Source: Scytonematopsis contorta HA4267-MV1 (GTDB lineage Bacteria; Cyanobacteriota; Cyanobacteriia; Cyanobacteriales; Nostocaceae). Taken from it: a stretch of 52,578 nt of DNA. Position 1 is the first letter of the stretch, and every line of letters starts with the position of its first letter. The DNA lies in contig JAHHIC010000058.1 of NCBI GenBank assembly GCA_019359035.1, positions 1 through 52,578 on the forward strand, given 5' to 3'. The position numbers and the translations under genes are program-made. Shown here one piece after another: positions 1-8,513 of the stretch. The notes under the pieces were generated by a model. That model was not told the origin of the DNA. It saw only the letters and a list, made by a program, of their open reading frames with translations, and did not search any database.

Positions 1-205
1 TAATTATTATTAAGCTTTAAAATATTTGAGAATATAACTTAAAGCGATAGTTTGATAGTACTATCTAACGATAATTGCTTAAGTACTAATGAACCTGTGA
101 CAGCTAGGGTGCGGAATGTGGGTTTAAGGATATAACAAAAAATTTGATATTCTCGCTTTCGTGTAAAAAGGTAGAATAAAGAATCTTGGTGCTTCCGCAA
201 TTATC

Positions 206-1300
206 ATGGGCAACACTTTTGGGCATTTATTTCGCGTTACCACTTTCGGCGAATCTCACGGAGGTGGGGTGGGGGTTGTGATAGACGGTTGTCCTCCACG
301 TCTGGAAATTTCTCTTGAGGAAATTCAATTTGAGTTAGATAGAAGGCGACCGGGACAAAGTAAAATTACGACACCCCGCAAGGAAGAAGATAAATGTGAA
401 ATTTTGTCGGGGGTGTTTGAAGGCAAGACTTTGGGGACACCGATATCTATTTTGGTGAGAAATAAGGATGCCCGTTCGCAAGATTACGATGAAATGGCAG
501 TAAAATATCGTCCTTCCCATGCGGATGCTACTTATGATGCTAAATATGGCATCAGAAATTGGCAAGGTGGGGGTCGGTCGAGTGCTAGAGAGACTATTGG
601 TCGAGTTGCTGCGGGTGCGATCGCAAAAAAAATTCTGCGTCAAGTTGCGGGTGTGGAGATAATTGGTTATGTCAAACGCATCAAAGATTTAGAAGGTGTA
701 GTTGACCCCGCAACCGTTACTTTAGAACAAGTCGAAAGTAATATAGTCCGCTGTCCAGATAGTGATTGTGCGGAAAAAATGATTGAATTAATCGAACAAT
801 TCCGAAAAGATGGAAATTCCATCGGTGGTGTTGTCGAATGTGTTGCTCGAAATGTTCCTAAAGGTTTGGGTGACCCGGTTTTTGATAAATTGGAAGCAGA
901 TATTGCCAAAGGTGTGATGTCTTTGCCTGCAAGTAAAGGCTTTGAGATTGGTTCCGGTTTTGGTGGGACTTTATTAAGCGGGTTTGAACATAACGACGAA
1001 TTTTATATTGATGAACATGGGGAAATTCGCACCGTAACAAACCGCTCTGGTGGAATTCAAGGGGGAATTTCTAACGGAGAAAATATTATTTTGCGTGTAG
1101 CATTTAAACCTACGGCGACAATTAGAAAAGAACAGAAAACTGTGACTAATGAGGGCGAAGAGACTTTATTGGCAGCAAAAGGAAGACATGACCCTTGCGT
1201 ATTATCACGGGCTGTACCGATGGTGGAAGCAATGGTGGCTTTGGTTTTGTGCGACCATTTGTTGCGACAAAAGGGACAGTGTGAGGTACTAAGAACCTAA
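206..1300 (+). CDS. aroC: Chorismate synthase
   Basis: Catalyses the last common step of the shikimate pathway, converting 5-enolpyruvylshikimate-3-phosphate to chorismate with reduced FMN. It shows the family signatures in order: GESHGG near residues 16-20 with His18, the [13 protein letters not shown] block near residues 114-125, and the RHDPC..RAVPM block near the C-terminus. The length of 364 aa is normal for the bacterial enzyme. The ATG at 206 gives the standard N-terminus MGNTFG. Its product chorismate is the substrate of the menF product encoded about 8 kb away. The TAA stop lies inside the C-rich palindromic element that follows, so the last few residues may derive from that repeat. 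Function is very secure. Confidence 0.98.
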   Translation: MGNTFGHLFRVTTFGESHGGGVGVVIDGCPPRLEISLEEIQFELDRRRPGQSKITTPRKEEDKCEILSGVFEGKTLGTPISILVRNKDARSQDYDEMAVKYRPSHADATYDAKYGIRNWQGGGRSSARETIGRVAAGAIAKKILRQVAGVEIIGYVKRIKDLEGVVDPATVTLEQVESNIVRCPDSDCAEKMIELIEQFRKDGNSIGGVVECVARNVPKGLGDPVFDKLEADIAKGVMSLPASKGFEIGSGFGGTLLSGFEHNDEFYIDEHGEIRTVTNRSGGIQGGISNGENIILRVAFKPTATIRKEQKTVTNEGEETLLAAKGRHDPCVLSRAVPMVEAMVALVLCDHLLRQKGQCEVLRT

Positions 1301-1424
1301 CCCCCTAACCCCCTTCCCTGCAAGGGAAGGGGGAACAAGAAAATAAAGACTTCAACTCCACCCCTTCCGTCCTTCAACTCCCCCCTTCCCTCATAGGGAA
1401 GGGGGTAGGGGGGTTAGGTCTTTT
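1293..1424. repeat. C-rich palindromic element, copy 1
   Basis: The element starts with AACCTAACCCCCTAACCCCC and ends with the reverse complement of that motif (TAGGGGGGTTAGGT) followed by a T run. Inside are two hairpins built on CCCTTCCCT/AGGGAAGGG. It fills the whole gap between convergent aroC and the WD40 gene, supplies the aroC stop codon, and could act as a bidirectional terminator. A second copy with the same ends lies at 43583-43777. Confidence 0.85.
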
Positions 1425-2471
1425 TCACTCAGGGGGTAAACGCCAAATTTTTATATTATTGTCGTAACTTCCGCTAACTAAAGTTTTGCCATCCTTGCTA
1501 ATAGTGATAGCAAAAACAGAATCTTTATGTCCGGTAAAAGTCAACTTCAGCTTACCTGTTGACAAATTCCAAATTTTAATTGTCTTATCATCGCTTCCGC
1601 TAACTAGAGTTTTCCCGTCTGGACTAATAGCGCTGGAATAAACATGGTGAGTATGTTCATTATTTGTGTGTTGTAACTTATTGGTAAACAGATTCCAAAT
1701 TTTGATGTCATCAGCGGTACTTACCAAAGTTTTGCCATCTGGACTAATAGCAACAGAATGAACCCACACCGTATGTCCTGTAAGAGTAGATTTTAATTTA
1801 CCTGTTTTTAAATGCCAAACTTTAATAGTTTTATCGTAACTTCCACTCACCAAAGTCTCTCCATCTGGACTAATAGCAACGGAACTAACTAAGTCAGAAT
1901 GTCCAGTTAGGGTAAATTTCAACTCACCTGTTTGTAAATTCCAAATCTTGATAGTGTCATCGCTCCCCCCGCTAACCAAAGTTTTTCCATCTGGGCTAAT
2001 AGCAAGACAACGAACTGAAAACTTATGACCCACTAGAGTAGATTGTAACTTACTCGTTTGTAAATCCCAAATTTTAATAGACTTGTCCAAACTTCCACTA
2101 ATTAAAGTTTTTCCATCTGGACTGATAGCAATGGCAAAAACTGAATCATTATGTCCAGTGATAGTAGATTTTAAATCACCAGTTTGTATATCCCAGATTT
2201 TGATGGTTTTGTCCTCACTCCCACTGATTAAAGTTTTTCCATCAGGACTAAGTACGACAGCATGGATTTTATCAGCATGACCAGAGAGGGTCTTTTCTAA
2301 AAAATAGCTACTGGGTATCGGGGTAATGATAAATATTGGATTAAAGGGAAAAATTGCATAGCGAACATAACCATATATTTGAGTCCCCGCAAAACCCAAT
2401 AAAGGGATAGTGCAACCGACAATAAATAGTTTTTTAAGGTTTCGTTGTGTCGTTTTTTGTATTGGTTTCAA
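1425..2471 (-). CDS. Membrane-anchored WD40 repeat protein
   Basis: A 348-aa protein with one N-terminal hydrophobic segment at about residues 14-50, followed by seven WD40 repeats. Each repeat has a GH dipeptide, an SPDGKTLVSGS-type strand and a closing KIWNL/KIWDL. Seven repeats make one complete beta-propeller, so this looks like a whole scaffold protein rather than a fragment of a larger STAND protein. It probably binds partner proteins at the membrane; no enzymatic residues are visible. It is convergent with aroC and divergent from the radical SAM gene. The specific role is unknown. Confidence 0.9.
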   Translation of the reverse strand: MKPIQKTTQRNLKKLFIVGCTIPLLGFAGTQIYGYVRYAIFPFNPIFIITPIPSSYFLEKTLSGHADKIHAVVLSPDGKTLISGSEDKTIKIWDIQTGDLKSTITGHNDSVFAIAISPDGKTLISGSLDKSIKIWDLQTSKLQSTLVGHKFSVRCLAISPDGKTLVSGGSDDTIKIWNLQTGELKFTLTGHSDLVSSVAISPDGETLVSGSYDKTIKVWHLKTGKLKSTLTGHTVWVHSVAISPDGKTLVSTADDIKIWNLFTNKLQHTNNEHTHHVYSSAISPDGKTLVSGSDDKTIKIWNLSTGKLKLTFTGHKDSVFAITISKDGKTLVSGSYDNNIKIWRLPPE

Positions 2472-2566
2472 ATCTTATAATAATTTATTAGTGGTTAAAA
2501 GATTTTTCACGTCATTAATCTATCACTTAAAATAAGATATAGCCGAAATTTTTCTAGAAAACACCT

Positions 2567-4189
2567 GTGACATCATCTCTATTTGCTGCTGAACGCCTTT
2601 TATTTACACCCGCAACTCCCGAATCTAACGCGATACCCCTGATTTTTGCTTTTCCTAACGAGTACACTGTGGGAATTACAAGTCTGGGATATCAGGTAGT
2701 ATGGGCTACTTTGGCAGTACGTAAGGATTTGCAGGTAAGCCGTTTATTTACTGACACTCAGGAACAACTTCCCAGGAATCCAGAAATATTGGGTTTTTCT
2801 ATGTCTTGGGAGTTGGATTATGTAAATATTTGGAACCTATTGGAAAATTTAGAAATACCCATCAGGACATCTGAACGAAATGACAATCACCCCCTAGTTT
2901 TTGGTGGGGGTCCGGTATTAACTGCAAACCCTGAACCATTTGCTGATTTTTTTGATGTGATTTTGTTGGGTGATGGGGAAGATTTGTTGGGTAATTTTAT
3001 AGATGCTTATAAAGAGGTTAGAAACGCACCAAGGGGAACTAAGTTAAAAGCTCTTGCTCAAGTACCGGGTATTTATGTCCCTTGTTTATATCAAGTAGAG
3101 TATCATTCCAATGATGGTGCAATAAAATCAATTCATCCAATTTCATCAGAAATACCCGCGACAGTTAAAAAACAAACTTATCGTGGAAATACCCTTTCGG
3201 CTTCCACGGTAGTAACAGAAAAAGCCGCTTGGGAAAATATTTTTATGGTGGAAGTTGTTAGAAGTTGCCCAGAAATGTGTCGCTTCTGTTTGGCAAGTTA
3301 TCTCACTTTACCATTTAGAACTGCCAGTTTTGAAGGCTCATTAATTCCGGCAATTGAACGGGGTCTAAAAGTTACAAACCGTTTGGGTTTACTAGGTGCA
3401 TCTGTGACTCAACACCCAGAATTTGAAGATTTATTAGATTATTTAAGTAAACCACAATATGATGATATTCGTTTAAGTATTGCCTCAGTTAGAACAAATA
3501 CAGTTACGAAACAATTAGCGGAAACTTTGGCAAAACGCGATACTAAATCTTTGACTATTGCTGTTGAAAGCGGTTCAGAAAGAATCAGAAAAATTGTTAA
3601 TAAAAAATTGGAACAAGAAGACATTATTAAAGCAGGTATAAATGCTAAAGCTGGTGGATTAAGCAGTTTAAAACTCTACGGGATGGTAGGAATTCCTGGT
3701 GAAGAATCCGAAGATTTAGACGCTACAGTCAAGATGATGTTGGATATTAAAAAATCTGTGCCTGGTTTGCGATTAACGTTGGGATGTAGTACTTTTGTTC
3801 CTAAGGCTCATACTCCTTTTCAATGGTTAGGGGTGAATCCTCAAGCAGAAAAACGCTTGCAATTTTTACAAAAACAATTAAAGCCAAAAGGTATCGAGTT
3901 TCGTCCAGAAAGTTACAATTGGTCAATTATTCAAGCATTATTGTCCAGAGGTGATAGAAGACTTTTTCCACTTTTAGAAATGACTCGTGATTTTGGTGAT
4001 TCCTTAGGTAGTTATAAGCGTGCTTTTAAAGAATTAAAAGGAAAAATTCCTAATTTAGATTTTTATGTTCATGCTAATTGGTTACCGGAACAAGTACTTC
4101 CTTGGAATCACCTGGAAGGACCTCTACCACAATCTACACTATTAAAACATTTGGCCGACGCGCAAGCCTACGAGGGTGTTTATAAATAA
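2567..4189 (+). CDS. B12-binding-like radical SAM protein
   Basis: A 540-aa protein with an N-terminal domain of roughly 200 residues, Rossmann-like and resembling a B12-binding fold. A radical SAM core follows, with the cluster motif CPEMCRFC (Cys234, Cys238, Cys241). A glycine-rich VFGGGPVLTANPEP segment near residue 110 and the C-terminal YKRAFKEL..GK region fit the conserved family of B12-type radical SAM proteins of unknown substrate found in cyanobacteria and other bacteria. The start is a GTG at 2567. No good ATG lies nearby, and the LLF-TPATPES N-terminus looks complete. The substrate cannot be told from sequence. Confidence 0.9.
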   Translation: MTSSLFAAERLLFTPATPESNAIPLIFAFPNEYTVGITSLGYQVVWATLAVRKDLQVSRLFTDTQEQLPRNPEILGFSMSWELDYVNIWNLLENLEIPIRTSERNDNHPLVFGGGPVLTANPEPFADFFDVILLGDGEDLLGNFIDAYKEVRNAPRGTKLKALAQVPGIYVPCLYQVEYHSNDGAIKSIHPISSEIPATVKKQTYRGNTLSASTVVTEKAAWENIFMVEVVRSCPEMCRFCLASYLTLPFRTASFEGSLIPAIERGLKVTNRLGLLGASVTQHPEFEDLLDYLSKPQYDDIRLSIASVRTNTVTKQLAETLAKRDTKSLTIAVESGSERIRKIVNKKLEQEDIIKAGINAKAGGLSSLKLYGMVGIPGEESEDLDATVKMMLDIKKSVPGLRLTLGCSTFVPKAHTPFQWLGVNPQAEKRLQFLQKQLKPKGIEFRPESYNWSIIQALLSRGDRRLFPLLEMTRDFGDSLGSYKRAFKELKGKIPNLDFYVHANWLPEQVLPWNHLEGPLPQSTLLKHLADAQAYEGVYK

Positions 4190-4208
4190 AATATTAAGTA
4201 TCAGTTAG

Positions 4209-4387
4209 GCCACAAGGCAGACCACAAGGCAGACCACAAGCCAGACCACAAGCCAGACCACAAGCCAGACCACAAGGCAGACCACAAGCCAGACCACAAG
4301 CCAGACCACAAGGCAGACCACAAGCCAGACCACAAGCCAGACCACAAGCCAGACCACAAGCCAGACCACAAGCCAGACCACAAGCCA
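4209..4387. repeat. 12-bp tandem array
   Basis: About 15 near-perfect copies of the 12-bp unit AGACCACAAGCC, with GGC variants in some units. Because 12 is a multiple of three and the unit contains no stop codon, it gives an artificial 60-residue WSGL-repeat reading frame on the minus strand. The array joins directly to the left arm of the inverted repeat that follows. Confidence 0.95.
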
Positions 4388-4536
4388 GGGAATAAATTCC
4401 CTGTCTAAAAGCTGAAGTCCTCTGAAGAGGACTAATACGGAATAAGGTTTTTTGGGAATATTGTTTTTTTGATGTACTATCCAGTCCTCTTCAGAGGACT
4501 TTAGCTTTTAGACAGGGAATTTATTCCCTGGCTTGT
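4380..4536. repeat. 54-bp inverted repeat, MITE-like
   Basis: Left arm 4380-4433 and right arm 4483-4536 are reverse complements with a single mismatch over 54 positions, around a 49-bp AT-rich loop. Each arm also contains two smaller palindromes, GGGAATAAATTCCC and AGTCCTCTGAAGAGGACT. The size and symmetry suggest a non-autonomous mobile element or a large RNA hairpin. No target-site duplication was identified, because both sides are tandem arrays. Confidence 0.9.
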
Positions 4537-4593
4537 ATTCCCTGGCTTGTATTCCCTGGCTTGTATACCCTGGCTTGTATTCCCTGGCTTGTA
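4524..4593. repeat. 14-bp tandem array
   Basis: Five contiguous copies of TTCCCTGGCTTGTA, the fourth with TA for TT at its start. The array begins inside the right arm of the inverted repeat, so the unit seems to have been copied outward from that arm end. It lies about 70 bp upstream of proA and could affect its promoter region. Confidence 0.93.
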
Positions 4594-4662
4594 TACATTT
4601 GATAATATAATTTTACGTTAAAATATATGTTTCCCACATAATTTTCCCACTCCCCTAGAATT

Positions 4663-5979
4663 ATGACTGCTACCGAAGTTGCTACTCAATCTTTAACTGA
4701 TGTTGCTAATCGTACGCGACTAGCTGCACAAAAACTAGCGATTTTATCAACAGAATCCAAAAATCAAGCCATCGAAGCTGTAGCTCTTGCTTTAGAATTG
4801 GCTAAAGATGAAATTCTGCAAGCTAACATAAAAGATTGTGAAGTAGCTACGGCAGAGGGTATAGCAAAACCTCTTTATAAGCGGTTGCAGTTGGACGAGC
4901 ATAAATTAAGGGATGCGATAACTGGGGTACGGGATGTTGGTAAACTTTCCGACCCAGTGGGAGACGTGCAAATTCACCGTGAACTAGACACAGGCTTAAT
5001 TCTGAAGCGGATTGTTTGCCCATTAGGAGTGTTGGGTGTAATTTTTGAAGCCAGACCAGAAGCAGCGATTCAAATTGCTTCTTTGGCAATTAAGTCGGGA
5101 AACGGAGTAATTCTTAAATGTGGACGAGAAGCGGTTCGTTCCTGTGAAGCTATAGTTAAGGCAATTAAAAAGGGATTATCGCTTTCCTGTGTTAGCTCTG
5201 ATGTAGTGCAGTTGTTGACGACACGAGAAGAAACATTGGAACTTTTAAAGTTAGATAAATACGTTGATTTAATTATTCCCAGAGGTTCCAATTCTTTTGT
5301 GCGTTTTGTGCAAGAAAATACTCGTATTCCTGTTCTAGGTCACGCTGATGGTATTTGTCATCTTTATATAGACTCGGCAGCAGATATAAAAAAAGCAGTT
5401 GCAATTACGGTAGATGCAAAAACTCATTATCCTGCTGCTTGTAATGCTATTGAAACTTTGTTAGTTCATCAAGCAATTGCTCAGAGGTTTTTGCCACAAG
5501 TTGCGGATGCTTTACAGTCTCAAGGTGTGTCCCTTCGAGGAGATGAACATAGTCGGAAAATTTTAGCTGATACTGACATTACTCTTGCAACAGAAAGTGA
5601 TTGGCAAACTGAGTACAGCGATTTGATTTTGTCAATAAAAGTTGTAGAATCTTTAGAATCAGCGATTAGTCATATTAATGATTATGGCTCTCGTCATACC
5701 GACGCTATCGTAACAGAAGACTCAGAAGCCGCTAATACTTTTTTAGCAATGGTAAATGCAGCAGGAGTTTATCATAACTGCTCGACTCGTTTTGCTGATG
5801 GTTTTCGCTATGGTCTTGGTGCAGAAGTTGGAATTAGTACCCAACAAATGCCTCCTCGTGGTCCGGTTGGTTTGGAAGGATTGGTGACATATAAATATCA
5901 AGTGATTGGTGACGGTCATATTGCAGCTACTTACACGGGAGCAAACGCTAAATTTTTTACTCATAGAGATTTGATATAG
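4663..5979 (+). CDS. proA: Gamma-glutamyl phosphate reductase (glutamate-5-semialdehyde dehydrogenase)
   Basis: Reduces gamma-glutamyl phosphate to glutamate-5-semialdehyde with NADPH in proline synthesis. The 438-aa protein belongs to the aldehyde dehydrogenase fold. Visible features are the [18 protein letters not shown] stretch near residues 124-141 (substrate and cofactor region), IIPRGSN near residue 205, and the catalytic cysteine Cys260 in [10 protein letters not shown]. The C-terminal [18 protein letters not shown] block is typical. The ATG at 4663 is preceded by an AT-rich leader. A terminator follows at 6044-6066. Confidence 0.97.
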   Translation: MTATEVATQSLTDVANRTRLAAQKLAILSTESKNQAIEAVALALELAKDEILQANIKDCEVATAEGIAKPLYKRLQLDEHKLRDAITGVRDVGKLSDPVGDVQIHRELDTGLILKRIVCPLGVLGVIFEARPEAAIQIASLAIKSGNGVILKCGREAVRSCEAIVKAIKKGLSLSCVSSDVVQLLTTREETLELLKLDKYVDLIIPRGSNSFVRFVQENTRIPVLGHADGICHLYIDSAADIKKAVAITVDAKTHYPAACNAIETLLVHQAIAQRFLPQVADALQSQGVSLRGDEHSRKILADTDITLATESDWQTEYSDLILSIKVVESLESAISHINDYGSRHTDAIVTEDSEAANTFLAMVNAAGVYHNCSTRFADGFRYGLGAEVGISTQQMPPRGPVGLEGLVTYKYQVIGDGHIAATYTGANAKFFTHRDLI

Positions 5980-6043
5980 AGATTTGCTATAACTATTTGG
6001 TGTAAAACATCCTCACATACTCTATTGTAAAAACGGTAAAATT

Positions 6044-6066
6044 ACACCCGAAAAAGGTGTTTTTTT
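6044..6066 (+). terminator. Rho-independent terminator after proA
   Basis: Stem ACACC/GGTGT around loop CGAAAAA, followed by a run of seven T. It sits 65 bp after the proA stop and just upstream of the ribosome binding site of the next gene. Confidence 0.7.
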
Positions 6067-6088
6067 GCTAAGTAAGTGAGGAATTTTT

Positions 6089-6967
6089 ATGACAGGAGAA
6101 AAACCCAACTGGTTTCAGATGGCTTTGAGCGTTAAAGGTTCAGTGATTCCAACTGTCTTTCCGAGAATTGTCTTTTGTGCGGTATTCGCATTTATTGTTT
6201 CCCTGTTTCACTATTTTGGATATTCTTTGCCGGAACAAATTTTTGGTGCTGTGACTGGTAATGTTGCCTATAATCTTGTATTAGGTTTATTATTAGTTTT
6301 TCGGACAAATACAGCCTACGATAGGTATTGGGAAGGACGTAAAACTTGGGGTGGAATAGTTATAAATACCCTAAATATAGGACGAAATCTTAAATTATCT
6401 GTAGTAGAAGCTGAGCAAATAGATAAAGAACAAAAAGCAGATGCATTAAAATTGCTGGGAGCTTTTGCAGTTGCAACTAAATTACATTTACGCTCTCAAC
6501 CTGTGAACAGTGAGTTGGAACCTTTAGTTACCCCATCACAATTTTTAGAGTTCAAAGAAGTGAAAAATATTCCTCTAAAAATTTCTTTATGGATAGGAGA
6601 TTATTTAAAGCAGCAGCAAGTGAATAACCGTTTAAGTATGGATGAGTTTTTAGTAATGAATGGCTTGCTTAATAGTATGGTAGAAGCCTTAGTGGGTTGC
6701 GAGCGAATTAAGAAAACTCCGATGCCATTAGCTTATGCTATTTATCTTAAACGTTTATTATTAATATATTGTGTAATATTACCTTTTCAACTTGTACAAA
6801 ATTTAGATTGGTGGACAGCACCGATTGTTACTTTAATTAGTTTTATTTTGATTGCTGTTGAAGAGATTGCCAATCAAATTCAAGACCCTTTTGGTAATGA
6901 TGCTAATGATTTACCAGTAGATGAGATTTGCACCACCCTGGTTAAAAATATAAAAGATTTAATTTAA
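6089..6967 (+). CDS. Bestrophin family ion channel protein
   Basis: A 292-aa membrane protein of the bestrophin (formerly UPF0187) family of anion channels. The first two hydrophobic segments lie at residues 20-45 and 55-75. They are followed by the family motif RTNTAYDRYWEGRKTWGG near residues 73-90. Two further membrane segments fall at about residues 215-260. A GAGGA ribosome binding site lies 8 nt before the ATG. In phototrophs, bestrophin relatives have been linked to bicarbonate or chloride flux at thylakoids. That role is inference here. Confidence 0.92.
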   Translation: MTGEKPNWFQMALSVKGSVIPTVFPRIVFCAVFAFIVSLFHYFGYSLPEQIFGAVTGNVAYNLVLGLLLVFRTNTAYDRYWEGRKTWGGIVINTLNIGRNLKLSVVEAEQIDKEQKADALKLLGAFAVATKLHLRSQPVNSELEPLVTPSQFLEFKEVKNIPLKISLWIGDYLKQQQVNNRLSMDEFLVMNGLLNSMVEALVGCERIKKTPMPLAYAIYLKRLLLIYCVILPFQLVQNLDWWTAPIVTLISFILIAVEEIANQIQDPFGNDANDLPVDEICTTLVKNIKDLI

Positions 6968-7722
6968 CTTCACATAATAGATAATCGTAGCCCCATCCCT
7001 GTAAACGGTGAGGGGGTTGGGGGTGGGATTCTCTTTGAGGGTAGGGTTTTATTTTGGTGTGGGGTAATATTTTTAAGAAAATAGTTAAGAGTAAGGAACA
7101 AGAAATATAAGATAGAGGAGAATATTTCTTCGAGCAATCCTTACTCATAACTTGTGCGCTATGAAAGACTAAATGATGGGAAATTGTCTAGATTAATTGG
7201 TGCTTGGAAGAAACATAAAAAGAGAAATAGTGCATGTTTATGACTATTTCTCTGTCAAAACAACATCACATAAATACAATCAAAAAAAGGTAGATAGACA
7301 GTATTTAAGTAGACACCCTGAATAAGCAAACTAAGTATGTTATTTAAAACGATAATCTAAATAAAATTTACTCAGTTGCCACTTTGGCAGAGTTATGTAA
7401 AGCTTCCGAGAAATTAGTGAGTACGATTTTTCACATAAATTTTACCTAGAAAGGAAAATATTGTATTATTCTAGTTATAAATAATTTAAACTTAGTTTTG
7501 ATTTTTATGCTGTGGTGAAATAAATTTAAATTGTGTTTTATAGTTTTAATTTTCGCTTTTAGCTTTTAACTTGTTTCGTTAATATTTACTGTCCCATGTA
7601 TCTAAATGGAGTGCCTATGGTTTGTATACATAAGGTTGGCTTGATTCCAAATCTATATAAATACATCTTGACAAAAATCCGATAAATCGCTACATTACAC
7701 GCTAAGTCCGTAAATATTACGT
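6968..7722. other. Gene-poor AT-rich stretch
   Basis: No convincing coding region. It opens with a G-rich tract at about 7000-7045 (GGTGAGGGGGTTGGGGGTGGG). It also contains an 11-bp perfect hairpin, 7221-7231 with 7243-7253 (AGAGAAATAGT/ACTATTTCTCT), that lacks a T run. The rest is plain AT-rich sequence. Confidence 0.6.
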
Positions 7723-7929
7723 ATGGATAACGCCAATCAAAAAGGTGTGCGTTTGCGTTATTGGAATATTGTTAAAGCATCTAATAATATTATCTCTTCC
7801 ACTCCAATGCTAGAGATAAGTAGTGTTTACAAATGTTAACAGTTTAGTAATAAGCCATCTACCATATTTTACCAAGCTCAAGCATCTCGGTTTCATGCTG
7901 AATTGCGTTTAATTCAAGCTATGGAATAG
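7723..7929 (+). pseudogene. Possible decayed small gene with one in-frame stop
   Basis: From ATG 7723 the frame reads 38 codons beginning MDNANQKGVRLRYWN, meets TAA at 7837-7839, and then continues in the same frame for 29 more codons. That second part contains a helical stretch ending SRFHAELRLIQAME before TAG. The second half has a protein-like composition but no start of its own. This fits a small gene of about 68 codons broken by one nonsense change, or it may be chance. No family was recognised. Confidence 0.3.
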
Positions 7930-8177
7930 AAATGTTGCCAAATAGGAATGGTACATTTCGTATTCAATTATTTATCTTCAGGGGAATATTGTTCCATAGA
8001 ATGATAAAATAGCTAGAAATATAGTCAAAAGCGAAAAGCTTTGACTATAACAAATTGCTGATTTCGGTTAATAATTTATGCTTGGGTTTGTTTATGCATC
8101 AGGGAGCTTAAAATCAAATTCTAGTTAATTTTGATTGATTTTTTTGATGCTGTAGGTATCCGGGATAGGAAATATAT

Positions 8178-8402
8178 ATGTCTGTAAATCCTTTACATAA
8201 GGTCAAAGAATTTTTTATTAAGCGTAATGACAAAGAAGTCTTGAAGGTAGAACGGGAAACTTTATCGAGAGAAGATGAAGCAATCTGTGAACTTATAAAG
8301 CAGCAATCAACTACTCCTGTGATTTGTCCTTCAAAGGAAGTAATCGACAGAATTATGACAGTAAGACCTATTGAACAACCAATATTTATACATAGAAGTT
8401 GA
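8178..8402 (+). CDS. Small hypothetical protein
   Basis: A 74-aa charged soluble protein with no recognised domain. It is rich in Lys, Glu and Ile, has a likely helical middle (LSREDEAICELIKQQ), and contains no membrane segment. An AGGA ribosome binding site lies 8 nt before the ATG, which supports real translation. The last codon, Ser then TGA, falls at the start of a heptamer tract (TTGATGGTTGATGG), so the natural C-terminus may have been replaced when the repeat arrived or expanded. Function is unknown. Confidence 0.55.
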   Translation: MSVNPLHKVKEFFIKRNDKEVLKVERETLSREDEAICELIKQQSTTPVICPSKEVIDRIMTVRPIEQPIFIHRS

Positions 8403-8513
8403 TGGTTGATGGTTGACTGGTGACTGCTGACTGCTGACTATTGACTTCCTCATCCCCCTTATCTTCCCCATCTCCCTTATTCCCACTCCCCACTCCCCAC
8501 TCCCCACTCCCTA
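8400..8513. repeat. Heptamer repeat tract between two convergent genes
   Basis: The whole 108-bp gap is made of short repeats. First come TTGATGG/TTGACTG/TGACTGC heptamers (8400-8446). A C-rich stretch then leads into CCCCACT heptamers (8483-8511). The first part supplies the stop codon of the small hypothetical gene. The second abuts the TAG stop of menF, read on the minus strand as TAGGGAGTGGGGAGTGGGG. Confidence 0.9.

Noticed and set aside
4201-4383. 60-residue minus-strand frame made of WSGL repeats
   Set aside because: It is only the 12-bp tandem array read in one frame; no start context and no unique sequence.
4209-4593. Possible CRISPR array
   Set aside because: Units are contiguous 12- and 14-bp copies with no spacers; likewise the 90-bp array at the right end has no variable spacers.
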